A stretch of 64,000 nucleotides of DNA from Pithys albifrons albifrons (taxonomy: Eukaryota > Chordata > Aves > Passeriformes > Thamnophilidae). A program made the position numbers and the translations under genes. The stretch is from positions 20,479,066 through 20,543,065 of the forward strand of contig NC_092467.1 of NCBI RefSeq assembly GCF_047495875.1. The letters run 5' to 3'. Every line of letters starts with the position of its first letter. Position 1 is the first letter of the stretch. Of the stretch, positions 10,953 to 25,229 are shown one piece after another. The notes under the pieces are model-generated. The model did no database searches, was not told where the DNA came from, and worked only from the letters and a program-made list of their open reading frames with translations.

Positions 10953-13900
10953 TGAATACTCTGATAAGCAGACAATTTTTCTAACTGAAGAGCAAAATAT
11001 ATACACTTATTTCAGTATTGTGGTAGCACTGAGAAGCTTGACTCATGGAACCCACTGTGCCAGGGATGTAAAGTGACACTTACTTGAGATTAAAGAAGAC
11101 TCAAGAAAAGCAAAAGTGAAGTGTACAGCAGAAAGCAGAATATGTATGTGCTCCTCTAAGCTTTTTTTAAAAAGCAAGCTGTCACTAAAAAGTGAAGACC
11201 AATAGACAATGTGTATTTTCATAGCTGTGGTCTAACCAGGATCAGAGATAGGAAAGAATATAGGATTAGTTAAAAAAATATTTCCCCTTTACTTTCTAGT
11301 ACAGAGAGTGTTTTCCTGCACCTAGGGTAGGTACTCTTTCTCTTTAGACCAGCCAAATGAAACATGCTGTATTACCAACAAAGTGACAATGTATATTATG
11401 AATAGTTTGGTTAAAATAAGAAGTGATCTGAGCCTTTGGCCATCCTTCAAACCAAATTGAACTCAAACCTTTGACATTTCAGTTACATTGTCTCCTGCCT
11501 CATCCTACATTTCTCATAGTATAGTGTCATGCTAAAATGCCCAGAGGTCTGATATTCAAAAAGGGCAGCGATAGGCACCTTGCCACTTCCTGCTGGACTA
11601 TGGATTTGTCAGAGAAAGAGAGTTAGAGCTGTGGGGAGGGGGCATTTACTCCTTCAAGGCAAATATTGTTGGTAGGGAGAGGGCAGGCCCTTTTTCCATG
11701 ATGCATGATAACCTCCAAGGAGAGCATTGATGATGGATGACTGCCAAACTTCCCTGAAAGAATATTGTTATGCCCTAAAGAACAATACCACGCTCAACCT
11801 GAATTCATGGACAGTTCACTTAGTTTAGATATGACAGACCTAAAAAAGATTCCAGTAATAAAACTTCCAATACATTTTCTATATTCAACTAGATCTAACT
11901 GGAAGAAAATTAACAAAATATTACACAATCATTTTTGCTTAGATTTGAAAAAATCAGTCATTAAATTTCCTTTCCCAAATAAACCCAAGACATTTATATT
12001 TGGATCTAACAAAACAGAACCTGATCTGTAGCTTGCATTAATGCATCTTTTTAAGCTCATGAGAAGTATTGATGGGAAGGATATCAGGCATTCTGTGATT
12101 AAAAGTGTATTAATCATTTACTGAAGATTATTGAATGATTCAAGATGAATTGTCTGTTTATATCATTGATGCCAGTATGATTAATTCAAATCTCCTACTA
12201 GGTTTAAGAGGACAGAATTAGAGAAATAACTACAAGAACCCTCTTAATCCACAGTTAGTATGTCAATAGCTTTTGCATCCTTTAGCTAAATGAGTGGAGG
12301 AAAGTAGTTCAGTAATTTCTGGGTTCTTTTCCCAACAATCATGGAGTTTATACAAATTGTTAATGATGTGACAGATGGAAAATCTTTAATGTTTGTGATA
12401 CATACACATATGAACACACACATTTTTCTGAATAGAAGGATTCTTCATACTGACAGTGAAATACTACAGGCGTTACTCAGATATTATTACAAAATCATTA
12501 GGAGGCAGAAGTTCATCTTAAAGGTAAGAGAAAGTCAGCACAAACCCAGAGAGAATCAGAAACTAAAGGTGGATCTTTAAGAAGTATCCATACGTACATG
12601 CTGGTTAAGTTCAGACCCAAAGGCTTGTTTTTTCATACTTCCTGAATCAAAATTTTAGAACAGAGTGACAGCTCAAGTATGTCACAGTATCTGAATTCTG
12701 CTTCTTTCTGTCATCAATCTTCTTGTGCAATTTAAAGCAAACAGTTTTACAATTAGTGTCTCTTTTCTGTAACCTCTACCAAAAAGATTGTAAAGCACTA
12801 GGTGCATTAAAGTAGGACAAGATAAATTGCTGATAGCTGTAAAAGATTTGGAAACTTTAGGAAGGAGCCCTTGTAAAAGTGCAAAGTATTGGTGGATATG
12901 TGATAAATTAAGGAGAGGGTCACATTCCTAGTGAAGTGGCAAAACTTGTGATGATTAAACACTCAATGATTTATTTCTTTCTCTGTGGGATTTAGGCTCA
13001 TTAGAAGAAAAAATTATATATATTATAAAAACAATATTTACACACTTTACATTTACTTAAATTGGAATATTTTTGTGAAGAAATTTCAACATTCTTGCTG
13101 AAGTATAAAATTAAAATTAAGACAAACACATGATTGACATTGAAAGTGTTGTCCTATGTGTCATGTTACTATCACTGTTTCTCCACATTCTCTGGAAGGT
13201 TACTTTTGTACATAAATTTAAAATGCAGTTATTAATAATTTCCATTTATTATCAAAATGAGTATTGATTTACTTCTGAAATTTAGTTTATTTCACATTAG
13301 TGCTAACATCAAACAAGATAACAGGATGCTGTTGGCATTGCTGAAAGCCAAATGTAGGATTATGCTGTTTATTATCTTGAGCAGCCATGCAAGCTAAGCT
13401 ACAATGAGTCCTACACAGAGAGCAATATTCATATATTAAATCTGACGTGCAGTCCAGATACCACAGGGAAAAAAAACAACTTTATCCTGATTTCCTCAAG
13501 AATAGTGGTTTATGTGATTACACTGTCTTCCTGTCTGTATTTTTCTGCCTTCCATCCAAAATCTTTTGACCCATTTGGCCTACTAAAAAGGTGTTTACTA
13601 TCAGATGACCATGAAAAAGTCAAGGACAGCTCCTGAAAGTGCCTTGTGACTGCCCCACTTGGCAGGACTTTGTGGGACCCTTGCTGACATAAAGTCACGT
13701 GTTGAAGACATGGCTTCTAGCATTAGTATTTTGCCACCACGTTCCAGTAGTCACCATTGTCATTGGCAGAAACTGTGCTGCAATGACTAGTGTGAGGGAG
13801 ATTTCTTTCCTCTGGCAGAGGGCAAGGCAGAATTTGTGCATTATGTGTTGTAAAAGACAATAAAGGCAAATTAATGTTCTCTGTGGAACTATAACCTAAA

Positions 13901-14529
13901 AAAATCTACTTAGTACAAACTTAGGATCAATATTTTGAAACAAAAGCAAATTGATTTCCAGCACTAGTTCAATATTTTAATGGTTGTAATGTAAGAGATA
14001 AATAACAGAGTTCTTTCAAGTTGTTTATATCTATGTATTCCAATTTCAGTGAAAATACATTCTACTACTATTCATTGCTGATACAAAACCTCTAGTGCAA
14101 TGTACAAATGACAGGGTCAACTTAAAAAAGCCAAAAAATAGGACATACGACAAGTGTTTTGTATTTCAGCCGGTGTTTTGAAAGAGATGAAGCCCTCTTA
14201 CACTAAACCCTGAATCTGAACTGAAGGCAATGACTCCTGTTACTATACACCACTCTGATATTATTTTTGGTCCTCTCATATTCTTCTGCAGCATTTTATA
14301 GTGACAGGAATGTATTGCAGGGGTCAGCACTGTGGTTATCTTGAGCTCATTCAAATGACTCCTGGGTATATGTTTATAGAACAGAGTTTTCCAAAAGGTT
14401 CTTTTGAAATTCTTTTCCAAAGGGTTATATTTCACTATTTCATTATATTAAATAGAGGAAAATGTCACATAGAATTTACTGTTATCAATATGTGCAATAA
14501 ATCTTCTCATATTCTCACTTAATCACTTG
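10953..14529. other. Unannotated AT-rich stretch, nothing recognised
   Basis: No gene or named repeat. Frames such as 11765-12031 (88 codons, plus) are rich in AT-encoded residues and overlap a 62-codon minus frame; neither shows a domain. The part around 13010-13330 is very AT-rich. Confidence 0.6.
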
Positions 14530-14890
14530 TATATTTTAGAAAATTAATTTAATCAAGCGTTCATTAACAGTGATAATTAATTATAGCAAAGTTCATCAGA
14601 CAACATATACATGTTGCCAAATGATCACCATGATGTTCTTTTGACAGAGTTGTTACAGCACAAATGTTCACACATTTTTATGCAGACATTTCACCAGCAC
14701 ATGACATACTGGCTATAAATTTGCATTTAAAACTTTATACATTACAGATGCACTAAATATTATTGAAATAAATTTTAATTTCATTATTTTGAATTATAAA
14801 TGCATATTCAAATACCATATACATTATGTCCATAGTTAAAAAATTGATTATTTTTAAGGGTAATTATTTAAAAATATCCCAAATATTGTC
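14530..14890. promoter_or_regulatory. Candidate conserved non-coding element
   Basis: A non-repetitive, AT-rich segment holding TAATTAATTA at 14574-14583 and further TAAT-type words and ATGATCA-like words downstream. The lack of simple repeats and clustering of homeodomain-type words suggests a regulatory element. This is inference from sequence texture; conservation cannot be tested here. Confidence 0.22.
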
Positions 14891-17800
14891 CACAGGAATC
14901 ATGTGTTTACTATGTATCAGTACAACGAAAATTTTTCAGAAAGTCTGCATATTTTACCAGGAGTGGCATGACTTAAAATTCTTGCTGCCTGAAAAAGAGG
15001 GATAGCTTTTTATTTAGGGCACATGGCTTTGGGGAAGCATATTCAGTCACTTTGCTACAGGTTTCCTGTGACTTTGGGAAACTCATCTTGTCCATGGTTC
15101 ATTCTTTTATTTATAAAATAGCAATAAGAACCTCCTCTCTGAAATACTGTTTGCTTTACCCATTTACCCATTTATATGCTGAGGCAAGAAAGGAGGGAAC
15201 ATCATTATGTTTTTCTCTAAGGCTTAACGGAATGGGGCTATATTCTTATTTGAGGTCTTTAGATACTGCCATGCTATATGGTAATAATATAGTTATCACT
15301 GCTCTGACAAAGCCATTAATTTAATTGCCCTTTCTGATTCTTGAAAGTGTTGCTGGATCCTGACTATTCCATGCTCTCATCAGGTGGATGAAAACAGAAC
15401 AAAGTGCTCAAAATGATTCCAGCTAAAACTGTGAGGAGTTTGTCTGTTTTCCTTTCCCCAATGCTCAATATGGTTTAATATGTTTCTGAGTGAAAAGTCT
15501 CACTTGTGCAGTCAAAGTCTTGGTATTCCTTGTGCTATAAAAGAATATTTCTTGATATTACATTAAAATTTCTCATGGATGTTGGTGGACAGTGACAGTG
15601 TGCAACTACTGCAGCTGTCAAAAGTGTGTATGAATAATTAGTGGCAACTAATAAACTGGAAAACAGTACTATTTTGTTGGACTTTTTTCAAAAGCTAATG
15701 AAAAATGAATGTACCAGAGACATTATAAAAAAGTTCTGGAGAGACAATAGGTCCATCTCATGTTGTCTGTACCGAAAATTACCAAAGGAGCGAAAGACAC
15801 AGGCAAGGGCTCATAACCAAAGGGATTTACCTTAGTTTGGCTAATCTGCTTTTTTAAAGTCAAATCTCTGTGGGGACTTGGAGCTGGGAAACTACATGTA
15901 GAAAATTTGCCTATGTATTTGTTGAAACACAGCCAAAGAAACCAAGTACATGGCTTAAACCTCTACTGCTCTTTCACAGTATAGTGACAGGTTCGTCTGT
16001 ACTTAAATTCTGGCACTGCTAGAACAGGAAACTTAATATATGAGTTTGCCTTAGCTCACCCCTCAGGAGGCAAAGATACATCATGGCTCTTCAGAGAATG
16101 TTTTGTTGTACTAGAAAACCTTGCAATACCCAGAGACAACGAGGAAAAAATTAGACTTGGGAGAGTTCTTTGGCTTTCTACATTTTCTTGCTTGTGTTGG
16201 TATGACTTAGAACCATTGAGCATAGTTTTCTTTTTGAGATGTTTTACAGTTCTACAATGTTGTTTCTCATCATGGAGTCCAAGTATTGCAGAGCAAGCCA
16301 AGAGTAGCTATTAGCTACTTAACCTATCCAGCTCTTACTCCAACTAGAGTGTTAGATCAGACTTTCAGAGGTGACAACATCTCTCTCAAAGCTGGGACCT
16401 GGTTCAGTAAAAACACCTCAGAGACGTCTGTGTTAAGTCATTTTGCTAAGTCTTTCTCTTTTTATTACACTTCTTGTGTCATCCCACTGTCAACACAGAG
16501 CAAAACAGAAGATTTCAGGTGCAGTCTTGGGAAACCTGCCCACTTTTGGTTACCACAGTGAAAACTTATGAGGACAAATATCCTTTCTTCTTCTAAAAAA
16601 AAAAAAAAGCCCAAATGAAAATTTATGATGAGGGTTTTATTAAAATGTCAGGCATTCCTTTAAAATTAACTCAGGCAAAAAACCTACAGTTTCAGAGCTC
16701 TTAAAAGAGTGGACAGTGTTCACAAATTGAATATTTGTTCTTAGGTTATCAGACAGAAATCTATTCTTTCACTCTGGCAAAGGAATTTAACATTGATAAT
16801 TCTTGTTAATTGCTATCATCTTTCAAAAGGATTTTTCTGTCAGCAAGTGTTGTGCAGCAACTGTATAGAGCAACTGTGGTTTTTTCTGAAATACTAAATT
16901 CATACGAATGCTATTTTTGTGCAAAAGGATTTTGGTTTTGGAAGGAAAGAGAGAAAACAAGTGACCAGATAGGAAAATTAGGAGATTAGACCTGTAGTCT
17001 CCTAAACAACACCAGGGACATCTGTTTGCATAGTGCAGAGTCCAAGACCTTCCTTTTATGTTGTTGTACATAATCAGATAAGGAAAGATATTGTGCAATA
17101 GTTGAGATCCAACTATATCAGGTGCAGACTGAGCCTAGTTAACTCAGCTTTTAAAAAAACATATCTATGTAAGACTAAAAGCAAAATGTTCTCTTTGTTT
17201 ATTGGGTCTTATCCTGACAGACAAGTAAAAGGTTGCAAATTTTGCAGAGTAAAAATGGAGTTAAATGTAACTGTATATCACTCTGTGATAGCCCTGCATT
17301 ACTGAGTAACTCTTTTGATGTATTTCAGGAGCATCTCGTTGCCCGTTACTGGCTGAAGTTAATGATCGGTTACATTTTCACCTGTTCCTCTTCCACGTCC
17401 CTGAAGTTTCTAGTTTGTCCAATTACGAGGCTTTGCACTGTTCCCCATGGGCAGAGGATAAAGAAGCAGCTTTTCCACTGAGGAATTAACACTTGGGTCA
17501 CCAGTTTTTCAGGTTGCATCTTGTCTGGATGTAGGTTGTTAAAAAGGAGTAATTCCATCCACCTTTGTTTTGATTATAGAAATCTTGTGTTTGATCAGGC
17601 ATCTCTGTGGGAAAATATTTTCTTATGTAGAAGGGCAGGGAAAGCAAACCAGGGAGAGACAAAGAAATAAAAACTACTGTTGAAAAAGAGACTAATCAAC
17701 AAGTAAACATAACTGTACTTCAAATTTGTAATGCAGTATACATATTCCTAAAATTCATTTTTAAAATATTTATTTATTGATTTAAGAATTTCTCATGTAG

Positions 17801-18539
17801 TTTTTAAGGTACAGGCAATTTCTTTTAATAGGAAACTGCGATTTGTGGAAAGAAACAATAACAAATAAAGGTGAGAAATAATACCAAGTTCAACAACACA
17901 AAGGTAATACTATATATACTGTCAGCCTACTTGCAGACTGAGCTGAGAATCTCTGACACAGGCTTCTTTCACTTAAATTGAGCACATCATGACAAAATTT
18001 AACATCCTAACACATAGTTTCACAAGAGCCTTGATGTCAGCAGGTACTAGGGACTATTTGTGTTAGCAGTATACAGAAACTTGTACTTTTTGGAAACCAT
18101 CTGTGGTCTCTTCTAGGAATAATGCACCACCAAAAACTGTGGCTTCTATGTTACCCATGTTTCTGGAAATAGCTCCTCTCTATCTGTGAGCTGGTGCTTT
18201 TTGAGCATAATTCCATACTTCTTTGTTTTGTACAGTGACAGAACTTGTAAACAGGTCTCTGCTTCTAATAAATGAGTTAAACTCTTAATGAGTATTGCAG
18301 TAATGAATCCATAGAGAAGGACATGTCTTATTTATATTGTTACTAGATTAAGAACATCATCAGAAAAGCAGTTAAGTAAGGTATGTAAAAACTACAATTA
18401 TTATCATCAATCATTTCTGTATTGTGGCAAATATATAGAGAAACCCTCTTATGCCCTAGAGACAAGCCTCACAGAGACAGGTGTTAATAATGGAAGGTGT
18501 GCCAAGATTATTTTTCAGGCAAAACAAGATAGGAATTTC
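14891..18539. other. Unannotated stretch, nothing recognised
   Basis: No gene, exon or named transposon. A 14-base A run lies at 16595-16608 with no retroposed body upstream that I can identify. Overlapping short frames at 15052-15324, 16056-16301, 16286-16561 and 16823-17098 have no domain signatures. Confidence 0.6.
16595..16608. repeat. A14 homopolymer
   Basis: Fourteen consecutive A residues. It could be the tail of an old retroposed sequence, but no matching body or target-site duplication is visible, so it is annotated as a simple repeat. Confidence 0.8.
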
Positions 18540-19070
18540 TGTGAGAAAATAAGTTTTATGGAGGGATTAGAAGGTGATAACAGGTGGGTGTGGAGAGAAC
18601 ATGAATTGGTTCATTGTAGCCTCAAGAAGGGCCATTAGAGAATGCAATAAAGAATGTTGTAACACACAGGAATGAAGGAAGAATAAAAAAATCCAGAAAT
18701 GAAACTGAAGCGACAGCTTTATTGTGTGATTTATAATGAAGTTTTGTGGAACTTCAAACAGGAAATGATCTTGAATTTGATGTTGTTAAAAAAAATAAGT
18801 AGGAAATTGAGAAAAAGATTCAAGGAGTGATTTGATATGATTGAAGCAGAATAGCTGGAGATAATTTTATCAGTGGTCTTTTATGAAGACAGTTCCAGGA
18901 ATGGGGAGATGGGGGAACAGAGAAGGCTGGTGAAGAAGGTTTTATTAAGTTATATAAGTCAAGTTGAGAGAAGACAGAATGAGACAACCAAGTTTTTAGC
19001 AGCTGGCATTTTGAGATGAGAATAAGAGTTGCTAGTGCTGGACAAGATAAGACAAAACTTATTCCAGTCG
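18540..19070 (+). other. Purine-skewed segment, possible ancient repeat
   Basis: The plus strand is strongly A+G-rich, with phrases such as GGGGAGATGGGGG near 18902-18916 and repeated AGAAGAC/GAGAGAAG words. It resembles in texture the segments at 8600-9330, 26270-26620 and 35360-35900. A degraded mobile element is possible; identity unknown. Confidence 0.3.
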
Positions 19071-21243
19071 AATTTATTGCAGGTTCCATAAGAGCTTTTT
19101 TTTATTATTGTTCAGTATCTTATCTGAGGAAAAAGGTTCTTTAAATACATTCACCAATATCCGCATGGGTAATGAATATGGTGTGTATCCTAGAAAGGCT
19201 TTTTTACAAAGTATCCCCATCCCCTTGAGAAAGGAGGATTTAGTGAAGAGCAGAGGCAAATCTTGTATAGCAGGCTTAATCTTCCAGGTTTTCTTATTTT
19301 CAGTCTTTGGTCATAGAAGGTCTTTTTTGTGTAATTGTTATTTCCTCCTCCTTTTCTCCCCACAGGGAGTAGGAAAGAAAATAAATGTATACTCACTAGA
19401 GTCAGGAACATCAGGTTTTTAGCCAAGTCCTTTATGACCTTTGTATTCATGTGAGCTACTTATGCTCACAAGGAGGTTGCATATAATGGTCATGGATTCG
19501 GTGAAGAGAGAACTTCATACCACATTACTTCATAATGCATATTTTCTTTCCTAATCACAGTGAAATATTTGAAATAAAAGGGTTGAGCTAGGTCTTATGA
19601 GTCATAACCACAGTGCAGAGCAGCCTCCACATGTGCAGGGCTTATAGTTTTAAAAGTTATTACTTCACCTCTAATTTTGAGGTTGTATACATGATTTTCC
19701 CTTTTCGTTGTTGAAAATGTGCACTTGTATAATGCAGAGGCCTGTCTGGTGCTTGTGAAAAGTACAAGAATGACCATTCTACAGGGCAAAAGTAGGTCAG
19801 TTCTGTGCAGCAAGAACAACTTGGGAAGCAGCATAAAAGCTTCCCATGGCTTGACAGTATGTTCCAGTTATTGGTAGACCTAGTCTAACGGCTCCAAGGA
19901 CAACCTGGAGAGGTCAGAAGGGAATTTTCAGGGGCACCCTGGCCTCCCTGCTGGAGCCATAAGATTGGACACACCAGGCATTGCTGTGGTGGTCCTTGTC
20001 CTGCAGATGCCTGTGTTGCAGCCCACAAATGTTACCAGCTTGCCACACCTCTGGTAGAAGCCACAAAACATCCTTACTTTTCAGAAATATTCAGCATTTG
20101 TTTCACAGAAATCTGAAAAGCAAAGGAGAACAGGAAGAAAATGGAAAGGACATGCAAGAAAACAAAACATTTTGGCAATCTTTTTTTCCCCGTAACATTT
20201 TTGTTGTTGTTCTTAATGCTGAACATGGTGACATTATGTTCACATTAAGCATGTGCTGTAAAATTGCACTTGTCAAAAATTTTGTTTGGCAGAAATGCAG
20301 AGGAGGAGATGCTTAGCCAAGAAATGTTTCTCCTTTTCTCCCTCATAAAATGGAGAGCTCAAGAACAAGTGTGAGTCTGCTCACTCTTTATATTAGCGTG
20401 TGTGGGACTGTCAGTTTTTCCAGTACATACTTTCATTTTCAGATGGTTTTAAGTTAGCTGCGGACGTTAGATAATGGCTGAAATCAGGCCTTAAGAAAAG
20501 GCACTGAAGATACGATACAGATAGCACATTGCTTTTTGGACAATCTAATGTCTTTCAGATATCTAGTGTCAGAGTGCAACTTTTCAGGAGCAAGGACAGT
20601 CTCTTCATTCTTTTGAAGCACCTGGCCCATTCTCATCTATGGCCAGAACTGAAAAGACAGTACAGCAGGATAGCAATAAGCTTAGAAGCTATGCAATAAA
20701 TTGCTTGGTTTACCATGCAATATTTACATATATCAGAGATAACTCCTCTACTGCTGTTTCTAATACGTGAGAAAAATTGTATCTCTCTATGAGATTTGGA
20801 CGGCTGTTACATCCAGCAGTAGTCGTTCTGTAAAGACAAGGGTCATAACATGAACATGTGTTAATCCATGGCTGGAGAGTACAAGGAGAGCAGTGGTAAA
20901 TGGTCTCACACTCCTGCAGCAGAAGGAATTGTACCTGCCTCCCAGGGACTCTCAGTAGGGCTTGCTGTGGCCATCCAGATGTGTCCAGGCTGTTAGAGTT
21001 GACATAATCTCAAGCTACATTTTGACTGGACAAATCAGTAAATCACGACAAGAGAAACTCTACTAGAAGCTCAAATAAATTTAATTTTATCACAGTTGTG
21101 TCTGATAATACCAGGAAGCAATGACTCTGAGGTACCTGTGTACTCTGTGTACACTAACTGTGGATAGGTTTGGGGTGAAAGTTTCATTGCAATTAGTTAG
21201 AAAAAGATTTTTCATAGATGTGAATTTCATTCATGATGAGTAC

Positions 21244-21261
21244 CTGTGATATATATCACAG
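21244..21261. repeat. 18-bp perfect palindrome
   Basis: CTGTGATATATATCACAG reads the same on both strands, outside any microsatellite. The core contains TGTGAN6TCACA, a symmetric pattern that a dimeric factor could bind, but a single instance of this length is close to chance expectation for 64 kb. Confidence 0.6.
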
Positions 21262-21650
21262 TATTATTTTCTTTTAGAGACCAACAGTCCTCTCTTCTGG
21301 TTTGTCTTACAAGCTTTCCAAAGCATAAGTTTAGCCTTCTGAGTATTCCATTTAAACACCTTCATAGTTTTCCAAATATTTTGCAAAACAGACGATAGCA
21401 CCTGAATAAAAAAATTACAATAATATTTTCTGTCTGGGTGAGAAGAATTTAAAACATATTTATCTTAAAAGAGTTTGAGAAAAGTACACATTATTATTAT
21501 TAAAAAGTAATAATTAAACATCCTCTGTTCTATCTGGAAGTACAGACTCATTATAAATAAAGATAAACCAGTGCAATATAAAACCCCCAAACATTTATTC
21601 TTTTTTAATGGACTTTTAAGTCTGTTCCTCTAGTTCTCAGTGAATGCAAT

Positions 21651-21670
21651 AAAATTAAATTAAATTAAAA
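21651..21670. repeat. (AAATT)n pentanucleotide repeat
   Basis: About three to four consecutive AAATT-type units. Short simple repeat. Confidence 0.8.
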
Positions 21671-21900
21671 GAAATGTCAAGAAGAAAACAAATTTATAAT
21701 TAACAAAGACCACCATAAATTTGCAATTACTTGTCCATATGAAGGTCTTGGAGAAAGTTCATTTCAGCAAGGATGGCATTGACACTATTGAAGCTTTAGC
21801 AGGAACAATTATTATCATTGCAAATTACTTAAACTATTAAACTGAGAATAATTCAGAAATATCATTAGCAGTCAAATTACTTAAAAAAACCTTGTTTTCT

Positions 21901-22150
21901 TTCTCCTTTGTTTAATTTAAACTTAATGTCTGCTTATTCTTGCACAAGCAGAAAATGCTGATAAATAATTCCAGAGCATGCCTAAACATCCCCCTTCACA
22001 GCTAGCTTCTAATTTGCTCTCAGGAGACCCTTCCTGGTAGCTGAATAAAATATTTTCATTTATTCTAGAAGAGCCTACATCACCATACGTTTGTAATCTC
22101 ATGTTGTTTGGTAATGCTGCTAGATGAGGTCCTCAGCAAATCATTAAACT
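21901..22150. promoter_or_regulatory. Candidate conserved non-coding element
   Basis: Repeat-free segment with a CTTTGTTT word (SOX/TCF-like) at its start and a mixed, non-periodic sequence around 21960-22130. Suggestive texture only; no direct evidence of conservation or activity. Confidence 0.2.
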
Positions 22151-22222
22151 TGTTCAATAACAACATTACAAAACACAAGAGATTTGCCCTTAGTGAAACA
22201 AAGAAGTTTTTCAAGTATGGGG

Positions 22223-22251
22223 AAAAAACCAAACCAAAACAAAACAAAAAC
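22223..22251. repeat. A/C-rich low-complexity tract
   Basis: A runs separated by CC and single C, passing into an AAAAC pentanucleotide pattern. Same class as the other A/C tracts in this window. Confidence 0.75.
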
Positions 22252-23272
22252 TTTAATAAGCTAACTTGAGCTTCTGGGGCAGTTTCAGATATTATTTAAC
22301 ATTATAAACTTCCTGGTGTGCACAGCACAAGAATAAGGAGACTTCAATGCCACGTCAAAGGGGTTTGAAAAACCCTTCTACTTTCACATGGCAGAAAATA
22401 CAAATGATATTGTGTTTCTGATAGGGTCAAATGTTTTGTCTTGGTCAGCTCACTCTGCACATTACATGTTCCCTGCATTTGAACAAAATATGGTTTTCTT
22501 GAAATGTAAGTATTCAACCTCCCAATCTGATCCTTCCAATAACAACTGTTTACTGATAATATGATAATGTAAATGACTTTGCTATGGAATTCATGAATCA
22601 TCAATATAAGATTTGAAGAGAGGAAATTAAACACTTGATTCAATTAATCATTCTTATTAAACTAGAAATTCATGATTTGCACTCCTAATAAATATGATGT
22701 GAAATTTCATATCCATTATTCACTTGAGATTAATACCCATTATTATTCTTTATATTAAATAACACTGGATTCAAAATCCACTGGATGACCCAGACACCAG
22801 CTCCCTGATCAGGAAGGGATGGAGAGTACTGTGGAAGTGGTACACTCTCCCAGAGGAGAAAAGACTCACTGCTTGACAGATCATCCATCTTCTTTCTTGG
22901 CTTTATTGTATTTCTTCCATATTGATGGAATGGCTTTCTCTCTGGGAAAAGTTTGTTGGATCAAGTGATGAAAATCAAACTCAAGTTCCTTCATGCAACA
23001 GTAGGGAATGAAAGTGCAGTGGAGCAAAGTATAGCTATGATTCTGGGTCAATCAAGGTCTGTAAAGCTTATAATCAGCTGAGGTCATAGAGATTTTTAGG
23101 TTAAATATATCTTTTTTATTATAATTATTACTTGCACCACATTTGTAGAGATAATTTCATTTAAGCTTTTTATTATCAGTTGAAGATGTGTGATATTCAG
23201 TCCATTTCTATTTTTTTCCTTAAGAACACAATTAAATATTATTTTATTTACACATAGAAATGTACATTTTGT

Positions 23273-23317
23273 CCATCTATTCATTTATCTACCTGCCCAC
23301 CTATCCATCCATTCCTC
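23273..23317. repeat. Degenerate (ATCT/ATCC)n tetranucleotide tract
   Basis: Imperfect 4-bp periodicity of CATC, TATC, CACC and CATT units over about 45 bp. An old, diverged microsatellite. Confidence 0.6.
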
Positions 23318-25018
23318 TGTAACTCATACACCACATAAAAATAGAAATTATTTGCTCAATTTTTCCCCTCTCTGAATAACAGAATGAGCTATTGTTATGT
23401 ATGTAGCTTTACAATATACATACATATGCGCATCTACACATTTGACAACACATTTAGAGAATTGCAAGAGAGTAGCGTAGATAACTACATCTAGATATTT
23501 ATCAGTTTCCAGATTTATCAAGCAGATGGCTTACCTTGGTGTGTGTCACAGACACATGTAGGTCACAGCTAATAGCACCTTCATCATCCAGTTGTCAGGA
23601 TAAAACCATAGAAATCCTTTGAGAAAGCATCCTCTTTCCCTGGTAACCATGAAAGGTCCTCATTTGCTTGCCTTGTTAGAGCTACATAGAGCTAACTTTG
23701 AGTAAGGTTAACAACAGACATTCTTTTCAGTTAAAACTTTGAACATAGACAATTTTACCTTCATTAGGATAAGGCATGTCTGTAAGCGAAATATCTAAAG
23801 CTTATGAGCCTTCAGAATTGCTGTTGAAGTAAAAGTCTGTTGAAAAAGATGAAATATTTTCTCTATGATTTTTGCTGAGATATTTTAAGAAGCTATTTTT
23901 GGTAAAATAATTTCAGTCTGGGCTTACCTGGGAATTTCTTATAAAAAGAAACTGCCAACGCAATCATGTATAATACTTTGCTTTTGGTTGAAAAAAATTA
24001 TTAGCAAAAGCAAAACTTTTGAAATGCTATATTTTAAGCTGTTTAAAAATGGACAGTTTTAAAGGTTTGTTGTGAATCTACCTATATTTTAAAAAAATCA
24101 TTCTATTAACAATATTTTAAATGATTTTTAAAAAATGCTAACAGTTTTATTACACTTAGAATCTCGATAATTGAAAAAAAAATCATAGGAATTGAGTGAA
24201 AAGGAAAAATGACCATTATTTCTAATTCTTACAAAATACTTCTATGCAGTATGTTGATATACTCCATATAGGTACAGGAAGAGACACTTCAGTGAACAGC
24301 AGAATATCCTCTGTGGTGGTGGACTTTTTTCTTCTATTTTGCATAAACACATTTACCTTGATATTAATTTTTAGTTTCTTAGAAATATCAGTTGGTAGAG
24401 AAAAATTAACAATTTAGTATACCCATACAAGCTCTTTTCCACCATGAGTATTTCTTTGCTTTTGCTTTTTCTTCTTTTCCAAAGGATACCAAAATTGTCC
24501 TATATGATGGAACACAGTTATTTTTTGATAACAAACTAGGAAGACATATGGAATCTCCCCAGCTTTGTCAGAATAAATAATCTATTTAAAAATGCCTGGT
24601 AAAGATGTCCACATAAGGTGTTGAATCATGAAACAGAATTTTCCTTTGAAGTATTTGCATTTGTTTGAACTTTTTACACCTTTACTTCTGCCTGCAGTCT
24701 CTGCCAGGTGAGTATATTCCTTGGATACCTTTTGCTTTGTCTTATCAGGAAAGGAATGCAGTTGATGCTGGTGTACACAAGTGAAGAAGTGTAACCTTCT
24801 GTTTGTTTCTGCAATGTCTGAGTTTGTAGTAGCATCTCTGTATGACTTAATAATGATGGCCATCATATATAAAAATGCCAATCACAGACTGCCACTATGG
24901 AGCTGCTAAACAGTCATTATAAAAAGCAGCATCTCTCTGCTCCCACAAGTAGATAACAGAATGGAGAAAAAAAACAATGAACTTTATATTGCTCCCATTT
25001 TTGTCTTTTCTAATGCAA

Positions 25019-25031
25019 TTTTTTTTTTTTT
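25019..25031. repeat. T13 homopolymer
   Basis: Thirteen T residues ending at TCGCC. No retroposed body identified on the minus strand. Confidence 0.8.
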
Positions 25032-25229
25032 CGCCAGGGAGAATTTCAGGGTTAATCCTAATATGACCATTGGAGAAAAAAAAAAGAATATTTTTGAGAG
25101 AAGAGATATGAAATTATTGGCTAATAGCATACATGATATCACTATATTTAGAATCTCTTGCTAATTATTGTAGTTCTTGTATTTTGTTTAATATGGTATG
25201 TCAAAAGGTCTGAGTGATTTTATTTCATG

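Larger units (their letters stand above)
19071..21900. other. Unannotated stretch, nothing recognised
   Basis: No supported gene. Frames of 104 codons (19108-19422, plus) and 111 codons (19981-20316, plus) lack domains and overlap minus-strand frames. A mildly GC-richer patch lies near 19880-20050 and another near 20860-21000. Confidence 0.6.
22252..25229. other. Unannotated AT-rich stretch, nothing recognised
   Basis: No gene or named transposon. Contains a degenerate ATCT/ATCC tract (23273-23317) and a T13 run (25019-25031). The 99-codon frames at 22344-22643 and 24582-24881 (both minus) have no domain features. Confidence 0.6.

Noticed and set aside
20260..20282. ATTGCACTTGTC word matching the 5' part of miR-25/92 family microRNAs
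   Set aside because: The remainder diverges and the flanks do not form a hairpin by eye.
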